Part shown: positions 9,175 to 18,260 of the stretch, one piece after another
How positions within the stretch are numbered: the stretch's first letter is position 1
Layout: the number at the start of each line of letters is the position of its first letter
Assembly: GCF_014645495.1 (NCBI RefSeq)
Contig: NZ_BMLV01000001.1
Coordinates: forward strand, 62,001-126,000
Direction: 5' to 3'
Length of the DNA stretch: 64,000 bases
DNA from: Cloacibacterium rupense
Lineage (GTDB): Bacteria > Bacteroidota > Bacteroidia > Flavobacteriales > Weeksellaceae
The notes under the pieces: model-generated
Seen by the model: the letters and a program-made list of their open reading frames with translations, nothing else
What the model was told of the DNA's origin: nothing
Database searches by the model: none
Made by a program: the position numbers and the translations under genes

Positions 9175-9205
9175 AGAAGATTCGGAAGAGTCTTCTTTTT
9201 TATTT
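9175..9205 (+). terminator. Terminator after porT
   Basis: Stem AGAAGAT / GTCTTCT around a short TCGGAAGA-containing loop, followed by a run of six T. It ends the ubiE-porT transcript. Confidence 0.6.
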
Positions 9206-9291
9206 AAAGTAAAACTTTAAATTAACATTAAATTTCTATTTATTTGAATTGTTTTTTTTATATTTTTGCATTAGTTAGAACAAACACCTGA

Positions 9292-9594
9292 ATGCTTAAA
9301 GAATTAGAAACCAATTTTTCTTTGCTCGAAAAAAAGATTGATGAGGTGAGAAAAAACCAAAAAGATCTTTTAGAAAAATATGCAAGTTTGGCTAGTGATT
9401 ATCATCAATTAAAAGCCAAATACGACGAAGAGCATAAAAAGAATCAGGAGTTAGTAGATGAACAAAAAAAGATAAAGTTAATTTCAGCAATATCAGGAAA
9501 TCCTGACCACAATAGATTGATGAAAAACCACATCAATAGATTGGTAAAAGAGATAGATTCTTGTATTGCTCAACTTCAAAATAGTGGTCTGTAA
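9292..9594 (+). CDS. Small coiled-coil protein upstream of zapA
   Basis: A 100-residue, lysine/glutamate-rich protein with heptad-like hydrophobic spacing over residues 1-65, then a short helical tail (HINRLVKEIDSCIAQLQNSGL). A small coiled-coil gene is often found immediately before zapA, which suggests a partner in Z-ring regulation, but no function is established here. Its stop overlaps the zapA start (TAATG). A TATTTTTG -7 element lies at 9261-9268. Confidence 0.8.
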   Translation: MLKELETNFSLLEKKIDEVRKNQKDLLEKYASLASDYHQLKAKYDEEHKKNQELVDEQKKIKLISAISGNPDHNRLMKNHINRLVKEIDSCIAQLQNSGL

Positions 9595-9881
9595 TGGAAA
9601 TGAGAAGAATTACCATCAACATTGCAGGAAGAAATTATCCGCTCAATGTACCTGCTACCGAAGAAGAAACCCTTCGTAGAGTAGGTAAACAAATTGAAAC
9701 GATGATTAGAGAGTTTGAAGCCAATTTTGATGTAAAAGATAAGCAAGATGCACTAGCCATGTGCGCTCTAAAATTAGGAGCTAATGCAGAAGTACATCAA
9801 TTAAATAACGAAAAAATAATAAATAACACTAATGAAAGATTAACGAAACTTAATCAATTATTAGATGAAATAGAAAAGTAG
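9594..9881 (+). CDS. zapA: Cell division protein ZapA
   Basis: ZapA binds and bundles FtsZ filaments at midcell. This 95-residue protein has the typical short length, an N-terminal beta region with the NIAGRNYPLNVPATEEETLRR-like start, a central helix with DKQDALAMCALKLG, and a C-terminal coiled-coil (NNTNERLTKLNQLLDEIEK). It is translated through a one-base stop/start overlap with the upstream coiled-coil gene and is followed by 6S RNA, an association also known outside Bacteroidota. Confidence 0.9.
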   Translation: MEMRRITINIAGRNYPLNVPATEEETLRRVGKQIETMIREFEANFDVKDKQDALAMCALKLGANAEVHQLNNEKIINNTNERLTKLNQLLDEIEK

Positions 9882-9905
9882 ATTTTTCTTTTCTATAAAA
9901 TATTG

Positions 9906-10072
9906 CCTACAATAGTTCTAACACATTACAGGTAAACTCAACGCTAAACAATTACCGAACAAATGTCTTTGCAATGGCGTGCTGCATATCGCAGATTACA
10001 AAGCATAGAAATCAGTTCAAATCGTGTTGATTAGGAGTTTACTCTATATCATTGAACTGTTGTAGGTTTTTT
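9906..10072 (+). ncRNA. ssrS: 6S RNA (6S-Flavo type)
   Basis: The ends pair as a closing stem: CCTACAATAGTTC (9906-9918) with GAACTGTTGTAGG (10054-10066), 13 bp with one G-U, followed by a T run that acts as terminator. Inside, GTAAACTC near 9932 pairs with GAGTTTAC near 10036. The size of about 165 nt, the long interrupted hairpin and the position between zapA and rny fit the flavobacterial 6S RNA, which mimics an open promoter and binds RNA polymerase holoenzyme. A covariance-model search for Rfam 6S-Flavo would settle it. Confidence 0.88.
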
Positions 10073-10105
10073 ATTGAATTAAAATTAAAAAAAAGAATAG
10101 ATAAT

Positions 10106-10133
10106 TCGAAACCCGAAACTCGGAACTCGAAAC
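10106..10133 (+). repeat. Short tandem array (CGAAAC/CGGAAC) before rny
   Basis: A run of 6-8-bp units of the type CGAAACC, CGAAACT, CGGAACT and CGAAAC lies between the 6S RNA and the rny start, about 30 nt before the ATG. It is the same class of low-complexity leader as the 7-bp and 10-bp arrays elsewhere. Confidence 0.65.
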
Positions 10134-10162
10134 AAAATATAGACAATTAAAACTCAATATAT

Positions 10163-11734
10163 ATGACACTAACCGCTATTATTATCAGCATTGTGTGCTT
10201 AGTTGTAGGTTTTGTTATTGGATTTGTACTTTCCAAAAGCTCACTGAATTCTAAAGCAAAATTTATCGTAAAAGATGCTAAAAAAACTGCTGAAAACATT
10301 ATAGAAAATGCGAATGTAAAGGCTGAAGCCATTAAAAAAGAAAAAGAAGCTCAGGCAAAAGTAAAATTCTTAGAACTCAAATCTCAGCATGACGAAAACA
10401 TTCAATCTCGCGAGAAAAAAATGCAAGAAGCTGAGAAAAGAATCAGAGACAAAGAACAAAAACTAAATGACGAACTGAGCAAAACAGGTAAACTAGAAAA
10501 AGACCTTGAAAGACAAGTTGCTGAATACAACAAAAAACATGAAATTGTTGTAAAAAAACAACAAGAACTAGATGTAGCTACCGCTCAGAAAGTGGAAATG
10601 CTAGAAAAAATCTCTAACTATTCTGCCGAAGAAGCTAAAAACGAATTGGTAGAATCTATGAAAGCAGAAGCCAAAACCAGAGCTCAGGCTTACGTACAGA
10701 GCATCATGGAAGAAGCCCAACTGAATGCTAAAAATGATGCCAAAAAAGTGGTGATACAGACCATCCAAAGAATTGGTACAGAACAAGCCATAGAAAACTC
10801 TGTTTCTGTTTTTAATATTGAATCAGACGAGGTAAAAGGGAGAATCATTGGTAGAGAAGGTAGAAATATCCGTGCATTAGAAGCTGCAACCGGTGTAGAA
10901 ATCATCGTAGATGATACGCCAGAAGCTATTCTTCTTTCTTGTTTTGACCCTGTAAGAAGAGAAATTGCAAGACTATCGCTTCACAAATTGGTGACAGATG
11001 GTAGAATTCACCCTGCTAGAATAGAAGAGGTGGTAGAGAAAACCAGAAAACAAATAGACGAAGAAATTATAGAAATCGGTAAACGTACCATCATAGATTT
11101 AGGAATTCATGGCTTACACCCAGAATTGGTGAAAATTGTGGGTAGAATGAAATACCGTTCGTCTTACGGACAAAACCTTTTGCAACACTCAAGAGAAGTT
11201 GCAAACATTGCTGCTACTATGGCTGCTGAACTAGGATTAAATGTGAAATTAGCCAAAAGAGCTGGTCTATTACACGATATAGGTAAAGTTCCTGAACAAG
11301 AATCAGAACTTCCTCACGCTTTGTTAGGAATGCAATGGGCTGAGAAATATGGCGAAAATCCTGAAGTGGTAAATGCCATAGGTGCTCACCACGATGAGGT
11401 AGAAATGACTTCTCTTCTTTCACCAATTATCCAAGTAGCCGATGGTATTTCTGGGGCTAGACCAGGTGCCAGAAGACAAGTGCTAGAATCATACATCCAA
11501 AGATTAAAAGACCTAGAAGCTGCGGCTTTAAGTTTCGAGGGAGTGTCTAGTGCATACGCCATCCAAGCTGGTAGAGAACTGAGAGTAATGGTAGAATCTG
11601 CGAAAGTAACAGACGAAGTTGCACACCAACTTTCATATGACATTTCTGAAAAAATTCAGAATGAATTAACCTATCCTGGTCAAGTGAAAATAACCGTAAT
11701 TAGAGAAACTAGAGCTGTAAATATCGCTAGATAA
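10163..11734 (+). CDS. rny: Ribonuclease Y
   Basis: Membrane-anchored endoribonuclease that starts mRNA decay. The 523-residue protein has the standard order: N-terminal membrane helix (about 4-24), a long coiled coil (30-200), the KH RNA-binding motif [15 protein letters not shown] (226-240), and the HD hydrolase domain with His342 and the His371-Asp372 pair in LLHDIGK. Length and all motifs match active RNase Y. It stands alone after the 6S RNA and ends at a strong hairpin shared with the convergent thioesterase gene. Confidence 0.97.
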   Translation: MTLTAIIISIVCLVVGFVIGFVLSKSSLNSKAKFIVKDAKKTAENIIENANVKAEAIKKEKEAQAKVKFLELKSQHDENIQSREKKMQEAEKRIRDKEQKLNDELSKTGKLEKDLERQVAEYNKKHEIVVKKQQELDVATAQKVEMLEKISNYSAEEAKNELVESMKAEAKTRAQAYVQSIMEEAQLNAKNDAKKVVIQTIQRIGTEQAIENSVSVFNIESDEVKGRIIGREGRNIRALEAATGVEIIVDDTPEAILLSCFDPVRREIARLSLHKLVTDGRIHPARIEEVVEKTRKQIDEEIIEIGKRTIIDLGIHGLHPELVKIVGRMKYRSSYGQNLLQHSREVANIAATMAAELGLNVKLAKRAGLLHDIGKVPEQESELPHALLGMQWAEKYGENPEVVNAIGAHHDEVEMTSLLSPIIQVADGISGARPGARRQVLESYIQRLKDLEAAALSFEGVSSAYAIQAGRELRVMVESAKVTDEVAHQLSYDISEKIQNELTYPGQVKITVIRETRAVNIAR

Positions 11735-11758
11735 TGATGGCTTTCAGTTGTTAAAATA

Positions 11759-11793
11759 AAACTCCTTCCATTTTTTTGGAAGGAGTTTTTTTA
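11759..11793 (+). terminator. Bidirectional terminator between rny and the thioesterase gene
   Basis: Perfect stem ACTCCTTCC / GGAAGGAGT around a T-rich loop, flanked by T on the right and A on the left, so it can work for both converging genes. Confidence 0.9.
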
Positions 11794-11794
11794 T

Positions 11795-12259
11795 TTACAG
11801 AAATGGCTTCATTTCGTCTTCTATCTGTTTTCTCAGGTCCATCAACTTGATGGCGTATTGTTCCAACTGTTTTTCTTGCTCGGTTTCTGGGACAAATTTT
11901 GGTACTTCTACCGTATTGCCCTCATCATCTACCGCAACAAAAACAATAATACAATGCGTTTTTTTCTCAAAATCTTTGCGTTTTATATTCCTTGAAAATA
12001 CATTAATGGCGATATGCATACTGCTCTTGCCAGTGTAAATGACTTCGGCTTCTACTTTTACAATATGCCCAATTTTGATAGGAGAAAAGAATCTAATGCC
12101 ACCAACATAAACCGTGACGCAATAACTAGAACTCCAAGAGCTTGCGCAGGCATATCCCGCTTGGTCTATCCACTTCATTACACTGCCACCGTGTACATTC
12201 CCTCCATAGTTGACATCTCCCGGTTCTGAGATGAATTGAAAAATCGTTTTGTTGGTCAT
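11795..12259 (-). CDS. Acyl-CoA thioesterase, hotdog fold (YciA/BACH-like)
   Basis: Hydrolyses acyl-CoA to free acid and CoA. The 154-residue protein has a single hotdog domain with the family's GDVNYGGNVHGGSVMKWIDQAGY region (residues 14-34), the VGGIRFFSPIKIGHIVKVEAEV strands and a charged C-terminal helix. This GGxVHGGxxMxWxDxAA-like motif is typical of YciA/BACH enzymes rather than the YbgC type found at 59747. Chain-length preference cannot be read from sequence. Confidence 0.85.
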   Translation of the reverse strand: MTNKTIFQFISEPGDVNYGGNVHGGSVMKWIDQAGYACASSWSSSYCVTVYVGGIRFFSPIKIGHIVKVEAEVIYTGKSSMHIAINVFSRNIKRKDFEKKTHCIIVFVAVDDEGNTVEVPKFVPETEQEKQLEQYAIKLMDLRKQIEDEMKPFL

Positions 12260-12327
12260 TCCTAAAAATTTTCAATAAAGATATTCAATAATTTTCTAAA
12301 TACTAGGATAAATCTTACATTTGACAG

Positions 12328-12678
12328 ATGAAAAAAGTATTTTACCTAAAAACTTGTGATACTTGTCTTAAAATTTTAAAGCAATTTGATTTAAACGACT
12401 GGGAAAAACGAGAAATAAAAACACAGCCCATTACAGAAGAAGAGATAGAAGAAATGTACAAAGTTTCTCAATCCTACGAAGCGCTCTTCAATAAAAAATC
12501 TACCCAAATAAAACTTCAAGAATTAGATTTAAAATCAATGCAAGAAGCAGATTTCAAAGAATTATTAATGAACCACTATACCTTCTTGAAACGTCCTGTT
12601 TTTGTAACAGATAAAGAAATTTTTATTGGAAATGATAAAGAAAATATATCTAATCTTAAAAGATATTTTGCATCGTAA
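12328..12678 (+). CDS. ArsC/Spx-family thioredoxin-fold protein
   Basis: A 116-residue protein opening with YLKTCDTCLKIL, which has the CxxC pair (Cys10, Cys13) of the ArsC/Spx family, and a later RPVFVTDKEIFIGND segment where arsenate reductases have the RPI loop. In Bacteroidota such proteins are routinely called arsenate reductase family, but nothing nearby deals with arsenic. A role as thiol-redox protein is equally likely. Its stop overlaps the start of the next gene (TAATG). Confidence 0.75.
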   Translation: MKKVFYLKTCDTCLKILKQFDLNDWEKREIKTQPITEEEIEEMYKVSQSYEALFNKKSTQIKLQELDLKSMQEADFKELLMNHYTFLKRPVFVTDKEIFIGNDKENISNLKRYFAS

Positions 12679-13016
12679 TGTACAAATTTCTGTTTTTGAT
12701 ACTGTTTTTTGGACTTCAATTAAAAGCTCAAACGGTATATAAAACACCTTCCGGGAGTAAATATCATTTAGCTTCTTGCAGAATGGTAAAAAATGTTTCT
12801 TCTGAAATTTCTTTATCTAAAGCATCTGAATTAGGTTTGTCCCCTTGTAAAATTTGTAATCCTCCTATTTCTTCCGTTTATGGTATTGTTTCTAAACCCA
12901 AAAAAGTGAACGGAGTAAATTCTAAAAACAGATGCAAAGGAGTTACAAAATCTGGAAAAAGATGTAAACATTATACAAGAATAGGAAATGATTATTGCTA
13001 TCAACATCAACCATAA
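12678..13016 (+). CDS. Small secreted Cys/His-rich protein with C-terminal DUF5763-like zinc motif
   Basis: A 112-residue protein with a signal peptide (about 1-17, ending KAQ). It contains two cysteine modules. The first (YHLASCRMVKN ... SPCKICNPP) resembles the Ada-like metal-binding repeat. The second (RCKGVTKSGKRCKHYT ... YCYQH) has the spacing of DUF5763-type zinc-binding tails. Function is unknown; a zinc-bound extracytoplasmic protein is the simplest reading. It is translationally coupled to the ArsC/Spx gene by a one-base overlap, and a terminator follows. Confidence 0.75.
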   Translation: MYKFLFLILFFGLQLKAQTVYKTPSGSKYHLASCRMVKNVSSEISLSKASELGLSPCKICNPPISSVYGIVSKPKKVNGVNSKNRCKGVTKSGKRCKHYTRIGNDYCYQHQP

Positions 13017-13019
13017 AAA

Positions 13020-13052
13020 AACGTTCAAGTGTAAATCTTGAACGTTTTTTTT
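13020..13052 (+). terminator. Terminator after the small Cys-rich gene
   Basis: Stem ACGTTCAAG (13021-13029) / CTTGAACGT (13037-13045) with a 7-nt loop and eight T. It may also serve the convergent gcvT gene because A residues lie on its left side. Confidence 0.9.
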
Positions 13053-13071
13053 ATTGATCGAAATTTGCTGA

Positions 13072-14151
13072 TTAAACAAACGGCAATTTCACCACTTTTG
13101 CTGGAATATTCTTATTTCTAATTTGTATAAAAATTTCACTGCCTAGTTTATAATGTGGTGCAGCTACATAAGCCAAACCTACGCCTATTTTCTTCATTGG
13201 GCTCATGGTACCAGAAGTTACTTTTCCTATTTCATTTCCCTCTGCATCTACCACCAAATAATCATGTCTTGGGATGGCTTTTTCTTGCATTTCGAAACCA
13301 ACTAGTTTTCGGGAAATGCCTTCTTCTTTTTGTTTTAAAAGAAATTCTTTATCTACAAATTCTTTATCAAATTTGGTAATCCATCCTAATCCTGCTTCTA
13401 GCGGAGAGGTAGTGTCATCGATATCGTTTCCGTAAAGGCAAAACCCTTTTTCTAATCTCAATGTATCTCTAGCTGCCAATCCACAAGGAATCAACCCAAA
13501 TTCTTCGCCAGCAACGGTTAATTCATCCCAAAGTTTTTCTGCAAATTCATTTTTGAAATAAATCTCAAAACCACCACTGCCCGTATAGCCTGTATTAGAA
13601 ATAATCACGTTTTCTACACCTGCTACACTTCCTACGGTAAAATGATAATAAGGAATTTCAGATAAGTTGGTTTCGGTTAATTTTTGTAATGTTTCCGTTG
13701 CTTTCGGACCTTGTATCGCGATGAGTGAAGTCTCTTCTGATACATTGGTCATTTTCGCCCCGAATTTTTCATTGTAAGCAGAAATATGATTCCAATCTTT
13801 TTCAATATTAGAAGCGTTGACCACCACAAAATATTTTTCGTCTTCTATTTTATAGACAATTAAATCATCTACAATTCCGCCATTTCCGTTAGGTAGACAA
13901 GAGTATTGCGCTTTACCGTTTTCTAGATTTTCTACGTTATTGCTGGTTACATATTGCAACAAATCTTTAGCAGAAGCCCCTTCTACGTAGAATTGCCCCA
14001 TATGCGAAACATCAAAAATTCCTACTTTTTCTCTTACCGCAAAATGTTCTTCGGTAACCCCAGAATATTGCACAGGCATTTCAAAACCTGCAAAAGGAAC
14101 TATTTTAGCACCTAGTGAAACGTGTTTGTTATACAACGCAGTTTTATTCAT
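13072..14151 (-). CDS. gcvT: Aminomethyltransferase (glycine cleavage T protein)
   Basis: The T protein transfers the aminomethyl lipoyl carbon of glycine to tetrahydrofolate, releasing ammonia. The 359-residue sequence fits the family: the N-terminal [22 protein letters not shown] block, VSHMGQF, a [10 protein letters not shown] folate-binding segment, [18 protein letters not shown] and the C-terminal VTSGTMSP motif. The other glycine cleavage genes (gcvH, gcvP) are not in the window. A 7-bp repeat array lies in its 95-bp leader, between it and idi. No glycine riboswitch was seen. Confidence 0.96.
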   Translation of the reverse strand: MNKTALYNKHVSLGAKIVPFAGFEMPVQYSGVTEEHFAVREKVGIFDVSHMGQFYVEGASAKDLLQYVTSNNVENLENGKAQYSCLPNGNGGIVDDLIVYKIEDEKYFVVVNASNIEKDWNHISAYNEKFGAKMTNVSEETSLIAIQGPKATETLQKLTETNLSEIPYYHFTVGSVAGVENVIISNTGYTGSGGFEIYFKNEFAEKLWDELTVAGEEFGLIPCGLAARDTLRLEKGFCLYGNDIDDTTSPLEAGLGWITKFDKEFVDKEFLLKQKEEGISRKLVGFEMQEKAIPRHDYLVVDAEGNEIGKVTSGTMSPMKKIGVGLAYVAAPHYKLGSEIFIQIRNKNIPAKVVKLPFV

Positions 14152-14204
14152 TTTAAACTATTTTTTATTTAAGATTTATTATTTTTTTAATTTGCAATTT
14201 TAAA

Positions 14205-14250
14205 ACTTCCATCTCCCATCTCCCATCTTCCATCATCCATCAACCATCAA
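14205..14250 (-). repeat. 7-bp tandem array (CATCTCC/CATCATC type) between idi and gcvT
   Basis: About six units of 7 bp (TTCCATC, TCCCATC, TCCCATC, TTCCATC, ATCCATC, AACCATC) run into the last codons of idi. The array is the reverse-strand form of the units before ubiE. Confidence 0.8.
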
Positions 14251-14756
14251 AAATGATGTTGATATTCCTCCAAAATAATTTTAAACCATTCTGTGAAATG
14301 TTCAGGGTGGGTTCTCATTTCTTCGTCTAAATCTTGCATAGAAATATACCTTACTTCTGACACTTCTTCTGGATTAAGATGGAAATCTGCTTCATAGTTT
14401 CCTACAAAAACATGATCTAGTTCGTGCTCCCATAGGTTTTGCCCTACATCAGCTTTGTAGATAAACCAAAATTTTTCTTCCAAATGGCAGTCTATCCCTA
14501 GTTCTTCTTTTATTCTTCGGTGGGCAGCTTCTTCGTAGGTCTCATCAACTCTTGGGTGAGAGCAACAAGCATTCGTCCATTGATTGGGTGAATGGTATTT
14601 TTCGGCAGCTCTCTTTTGCAAAAGCATTTCGCCTTTAGAATTGAAAAGGAATACAGAAAAAGCACGGTGCAAGATTCCATTTTCGTGGGCTTGCATTTTT
14701 TCCATAAGACCTAAAACTTCGTCTTTTTCGTTGACTAAAACTACTTTTTCTTCCAT
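14247..14756 (-). CDS. idi: Isopentenyl-diphosphate delta-isomerase, type I
   Basis: Interconverts isopentenyl and dimethylallyl diphosphate for isoprenoid synthesis, including the menaquinone side chain. The protein is a Nudix-fold enzyme with the type I motifs: WTNACCSHPR carrying the active-site Cys, AHRRIKEELGI (Nudix box), and WEHELDHVF with the metal and catalytic Glu. I chose ATG 14756 (169 residues, starting MEEKVVLVNEKDEVL); an in-frame ATG at 14774 would add six hydrophobic residues with no support. The downstream neighbour is gcvT. Confidence 0.93.
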   Translation of the reverse strand: MEEKVVLVNEKDEVLGLMEKMQAHENGILHRAFSVFLFNSKGEMLLQKRAAEKYHSPNQWTNACCSHPRVDETYEEAAHRRIKEELGIDCHLEEKFWFIYKADVGQNLWEHELDHVFVGNYEADFHLNPEEVSEVRYISMQDLDEEMRTHPEHFTEWFKIILEEYQHHF

Positions 14757-14876
14757 AAATATTAGAATTCCCAAATTTAATTATTATAAATGAGATAGAG
14801 AATTATTTTTGTCCTTTCTCTTTTCTCTAGTGTTTTTGCAGTTTTGTTAATAATTAATTAACATATAGAGCAGTTC

Positions 14877-14912
14877 TTTGAGGAGTTTTTTATACTTTTT
14901 TCTATAACTTTG
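14877..14912 (+). promoter_or_regulatory. Promoter of the serA-like gene
   Basis: TTTG at 14877-14880 and TAACTTTG at 14905-14912, with a slightly long 24-nt spacer. The start codon follows 36 nt later. Confidence 0.5.
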
Positions 14913-14948
14913 AGGTCTCAAAATTTAAAAAAATAAAAATTAAATAAA

Positions 14949-15902
14949 ATGAAGATTTTAGCAAATGACGGTTTGAATCAATCTGGAGTTGATGCTTTAC
15001 AACAAAATGGTTTTGAGGTAATTACCAATAAAGTTCCTCAAGAAAATTTAATCAATTACATTAATGAAAATCAAGTAGCTGTACTTTTGGTAAGAAGCGC
15101 TACCCAAGTGACCAAAGAAGTGATAGACGAGTGTCCTTCCATCAAAATTATTGGTAGAGGTGGTGTAGGAATGGATAACATAGAAGTAGATTACGCCAAA
15201 AGTAAAGGAATTAGTGTGATTAATACGCCTGCAGCTTCGTCTGGAAGTGTGGCAGAATTGGTTTTCTCACATTTATTTTCAGGAGTGAGATTTTTACAAG
15301 ATTCTAATAGAAAAATGCCTGTTTCTGGAAATACAGAGTTTGCAAAACTGAAAAAAAACTACGAAAAAGGAATGGAACTTCGTGGTAAAACCATAGGTAT
15401 TGTCGGTATTGGTAGAATTGGTCAAGAAGTGGCTAAAATAGCTTTCGGTCTTGGGATGAATGTAAAAGCAGCAGATGCTTTTATAGAAAATGTAGAAATT
15501 AAACTTGATTTCCCTAACAATCAATCGGTGGTTATTCCTATAAAAACTGAACCTCTAGAAAATGTGTTAAACGAATCTGATTTTGTGACGTTGCACGTTC
15601 CTGCCCAGAAAAATGGAGCATTGCTTGGCAAAGAAGAATTTGCTAAAATGAAAGATGGAGTAGCGGTGGTTAACTGTGCTAGAGGAGGTGTAATAGATGA
15701 AGAAGCTTTGATGGAGGCGCTAGATTCTGGTAAAGTTTCTTTCGCTGGTTTAGATGTTTTTGTAAACGAACCTACACCATCTGCTAAAGTGCTTTCTCAT
15801 TCTAAAATCTCTCTTACACCACACATTGGTGCTGCTACAGAAGAGGCACAAGACAGAATCGGGACAGAATTGGCAGCGCAGATTTCTGCTATTTTGAAAT
15901 AA
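14949..15902 (+). CDS. serA: D-2-hydroxyacid dehydrogenase, probable 3-phosphoglycerate dehydrogenase
   Basis: NAD-dependent oxidation of 3-phosphoglycerate is the first step of serine synthesis. The 317-residue protein has the family architecture: substrate-binding N-terminus with LVRSATQVTKE, GRGGVGMDNI, the NAD site GIVGIGRIGQEVA, the catalytic Arg in NCARGGVIDE, Glu in FVNEPTP and His in TPHIGAATEEAQ. It lacks the ACT regulatory domain of long SerA enzymes, as many Bacteroidota forms do. serC is not adjacent here, so a different 2-hydroxyacid substrate is possible, though the motifs favour SerA. Confidence 0.83.
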   Translation: MKILANDGLNQSGVDALQQNGFEVITNKVPQENLINYINENQVAVLLVRSATQVTKEVIDECPSIKIIGRGGVGMDNIEVDYAKSKGISVINTPAASSGSVAELVFSHLFSGVRFLQDSNRKMPVSGNTEFAKLKKNYEKGMELRGKTIGIVGIGRIGQEVAKIAFGLGMNVKAADAFIENVEIKLDFPNNQSVVIPIKTEPLENVLNESDFVTLHVPAQKNGALLGKEEFAKMKDGVAVVNCARGGVIDEEALMEALDSGKVSFAGLDVFVNEPTPSAKVLSHSKISLTPHIGAATEEAQDRIGTELAAQISAILK

Positions 15903-15927
15903 AAGAAAATAACCCTTTTATATAATA

Positions 15928-15956
15928 AAAGTGCTTGATTATCAAGCACTTTTTTG
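15928..15956 (+). terminator. Terminator after serA
   Basis: Eleven-base-pair stem AAAGTGCTTGA / TCAAGCACTTT with a 3-nt loop and a T run. Confidence 0.92.
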
Positions 15957-15988
15957 TTTATGCCAAATTGCTCATTAGAATATAGAAA

Positions 15989-16030
15989 GTCCCAAAGGGA
16001 CGATTTAATAAAGGATAGGACGAAAGTCCT
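15989..16030 (+). repeat. REP-like double palindrome between serA and tex
   Basis: Two small palindromes, GTCCCAAAGGGAC (15989-16001) and AGGACGAAAGTCCT (16017-16030), are spaced by ATTTAATAAAGGAT. Paired palindromes of this type are dispersed in many Bacteroidota intergenic regions. I see a single copy in this window. Confidence 0.6.
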
Positions 16031-16074
16031 ATTTACATAAAATATAACATTTATTGTCTAATGCGTAATTTTGT

Positions 16075-18198
16075 TTATAAAATCATGGTCAACTGAATTC
16101 TTTTTCTTTGTTCGTCTATTTCCAACACTTTTACCTGTACGTGTTGATGCAGTTTCACCACCTCATTCACATCCGAAACAAAACCATCTTTCAGTTGAGA
16201 AATATGCACCAAACCACTTTCTTTAATGCCTACATCTACGAAACAACCGAAAGCCGTGATATTGTTCACAATTCCGGGTAAAATCATTCCGATGTGCAAA
16301 TCTTTGATGGTTTTCACATTTCTATCAAATTCAAAAACTTTGGCAGATTTCCTTGGGTCGAGTCCGGGTTTTAAAAGTTCCTTTAAAATGTCTTTAATTC
16401 CGAGAATTCCGATGTCTTCGGTAATGTATTTTTCAGGGTTAATTTGGTCAATTTTTTCTTTATTGGCAATGAGTTCTTCGGTTTTCAAACTCAAATCTTT
16501 CGCCATTTTTTCTACCAAAGCATAAGCTTCGGGATGCACCGCAGAATTATCTAGCGGATTTTTAGCATTTTTAATTCTTACGAAAGCTGCTGCTTGTTGA
16601 TAGGCTTTTTCGCCCAATCTCGGTACTTTTTTCAAATCTTTTCTGGAGGTGAAAGCACCATTTTCAGCACGGAAATTCACAATATTTTCCGCCATTTTTT
16701 CACCAATTCCAGAAACGTAGGAGAGAAGAGATTTACTTGCGGTATTGAGGTTAATGCCTACAGAATTTACACAAGAAATCACCGTATTATCTAGTTTTTC
16801 TTTGAGTTTAGTTTGGTCTACATCATGTTGATATTGGCCAACGCCAATTGATTTTGGGTCTATTTTTACGAGTTCAGCAAGAGGATCAGAAAGTCTTCGG
16901 CCAATAGAAACCGCACCACGAACCGTAACATCATAATTCGGGAATTCTTCCCTTGCCAATTTACTCGCAGAATAAACAGAAGCTCCCGCTTCAGAAACCA
17001 CGAAAACCTGTAAATCTCTATCAAAACCAATTTTCTTGATGAACTGCTCTGTTTCTCTACTTGCCGTTCCGTTTCCTATGGAAATGGCTTCTATATGGCA
17101 AGAATTGACGAGAGATTTTATTTTTTTCATTGCCATTCCAGCTTCGTTTTGTGGAGCGTGCGGAAATATGGTTTCGTTGTGCAAAATATCGCCTTTTTCG
17201 TCCAGACAAACTACTTTGCAACCGGTTCTATAGCCTGGGTCAATTGCCAAAATTCTTTTTTCACCAAGCGGAGCGGCCAATAACAATTGTTGCAGATTTT
17301 CTGCAAAAACATCTATCGCTTTGATGTCCGCTTTTTCTTTGGCTTCTTGCAACGCTTCGTTAGAAATAGCGGGCTCTAACAATCTTTTGTAGGAATCTGC
17401 AATCGCCAATTTTATTTGTTGGGCGCAATCGTTATTGGTTTTTATCACCGCATTTTCCATCATTTCTAGAGCTTCGTCTTTTTCTACATCTACCGAAACT
17501 TTTACAAAACCTTCATTTTCTGCTCTTAGCATGGCGAGAAGTCGGTGAGAAGGCGTTCTATTGAGCGGTTCTTGCCAATCAAAATACTGGGAGAATTTCT
17601 GGGCATCTTCTTCCTCTTTTTTGGTTTTCACTACTTTGGTAGCTATCACTGCTTTTCTTTGGAATAGTCTTCTCAGATTTTTTCTGATGTATAGATTTTC
17701 ATTGAGCCATTCTGCAATAATATCTCTTGCGCCTTGTAAAGCTTCGTCTTCATCGGCTACATCTTTGCTCAAATATTTAGTGGCAAGATATTCTACATCA
17801 TCAGATTTTTGAGACATAATGATTTTGGCCAATGGTTCTAAACCTTTTTCTCTGGCAGCATCAGCTTTGGTTTTTTTACGTTTTTTGTAGGGAAGATAGA
17901 GGTCTTCAATTTCCTGTAAATCAAAACTTTGATTAATTTTTTGTGAAAGTTCTGGCGTAAGAGCATTCTGCTCTTCAATCGATTTTAAAATGCTTTCTTT
18001 ACGCTTTACAATTTCATCAAAAATTTTATTGAGTTTATAGATTTGTTCGATGGCTACTTCGTCCAGATTGCCTGTTTTGTCTTTTCTATAACGGGCAATG
18101 AAAGGAATGGTGCAGTCTTCAGAAAGCAACTGAAGGGTGTTCTCTATGCTTTTGGTAGGGAGTTGTAAACGTTCTTTTATGTATTGTTCTGCGGTCAT
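16075..18198 (-). CDS. tex: Tex family RNA-binding transcription accessory protein
   Basis: Tex is a conserved nucleic-acid-binding protein implicated in transcription and translation quality control. The 707-residue protein has the full order: N-terminal helical region with IPFIARYRKD, the YqgF-like domain with ILAIDPGYRTGCK, the helix-hairpin-helix part with NTASKSLLSYVSGIG and VPRLGEKAY, and a C-terminal S1 RNA-binding domain (about 637-707, including GCFVDVGIKESGLVHIS). It reads toward serA. Upstream lies an unusual 10-bp tandem array (18261-18360) that could influence its expression. Confidence 0.96.
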   Translation of the reverse strand: MTAEQYIKERLQLPTKSIENTLQLLSEDCTIPFIARYRKDKTGNLDEVAIEQIYKLNKIFDEIVKRKESILKSIEEQNALTPELSQKINQSFDLQEIEDLYLPYKKRKKTKADAAREKGLEPLAKIIMSQKSDDVEYLATKYLSKDVADEDEALQGARDIIAEWLNENLYIRKNLRRLFQRKAVIATKVVKTKKEEEDAQKFSQYFDWQEPLNRTPSHRLLAMLRAENEGFVKVSVDVEKDEALEMMENAVIKTNNDCAQQIKLAIADSYKRLLEPAISNEALQEAKEKADIKAIDVFAENLQQLLLAAPLGEKRILAIDPGYRTGCKVVCLDEKGDILHNETIFPHAPQNEAGMAMKKIKSLVNSCHIEAISIGNGTASRETEQFIKKIGFDRDLQVFVVSEAGASVYSASKLAREEFPNYDVTVRGAVSIGRRLSDPLAELVKIDPKSIGVGQYQHDVDQTKLKEKLDNTVISCVNSVGINLNTASKSLLSYVSGIGEKMAENIVNFRAENGAFTSRKDLKKVPRLGEKAYQQAAAFVRIKNAKNPLDNSAVHPEAYALVEKMAKDLSLKTEELIANKEKIDQINPEKYITEDIGILGIKDILKELLKPGLDPRKSAKVFEFDRNVKTIKDLHIGMILPGIVNNITAFGCFVDVGIKESGLVHISQLKDGFVSDVNEVVKLHQHVQVKVLEIDEQRKRIQLTMIL

Positions 18199-18260
18199 TG
18201 TATCAATTTTCGAGGTGCTAAAATACGAGGGATTTTTAGAAAAATCAATGCAAGGGATTA

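Noticed and set aside
13072-13379. Plus-strand open frames over gcvT and other genes (for example 13155-13379)
   Set aside because: They are antisense to well-conserved genes and show no family similarity or start context.
13072-14151. Glycine riboswitch before gcvT
   Set aside because: The 95-bp leader contains a repeat array and AT-rich DNA, not the paired aptamer folds of a glycine riboswitch.
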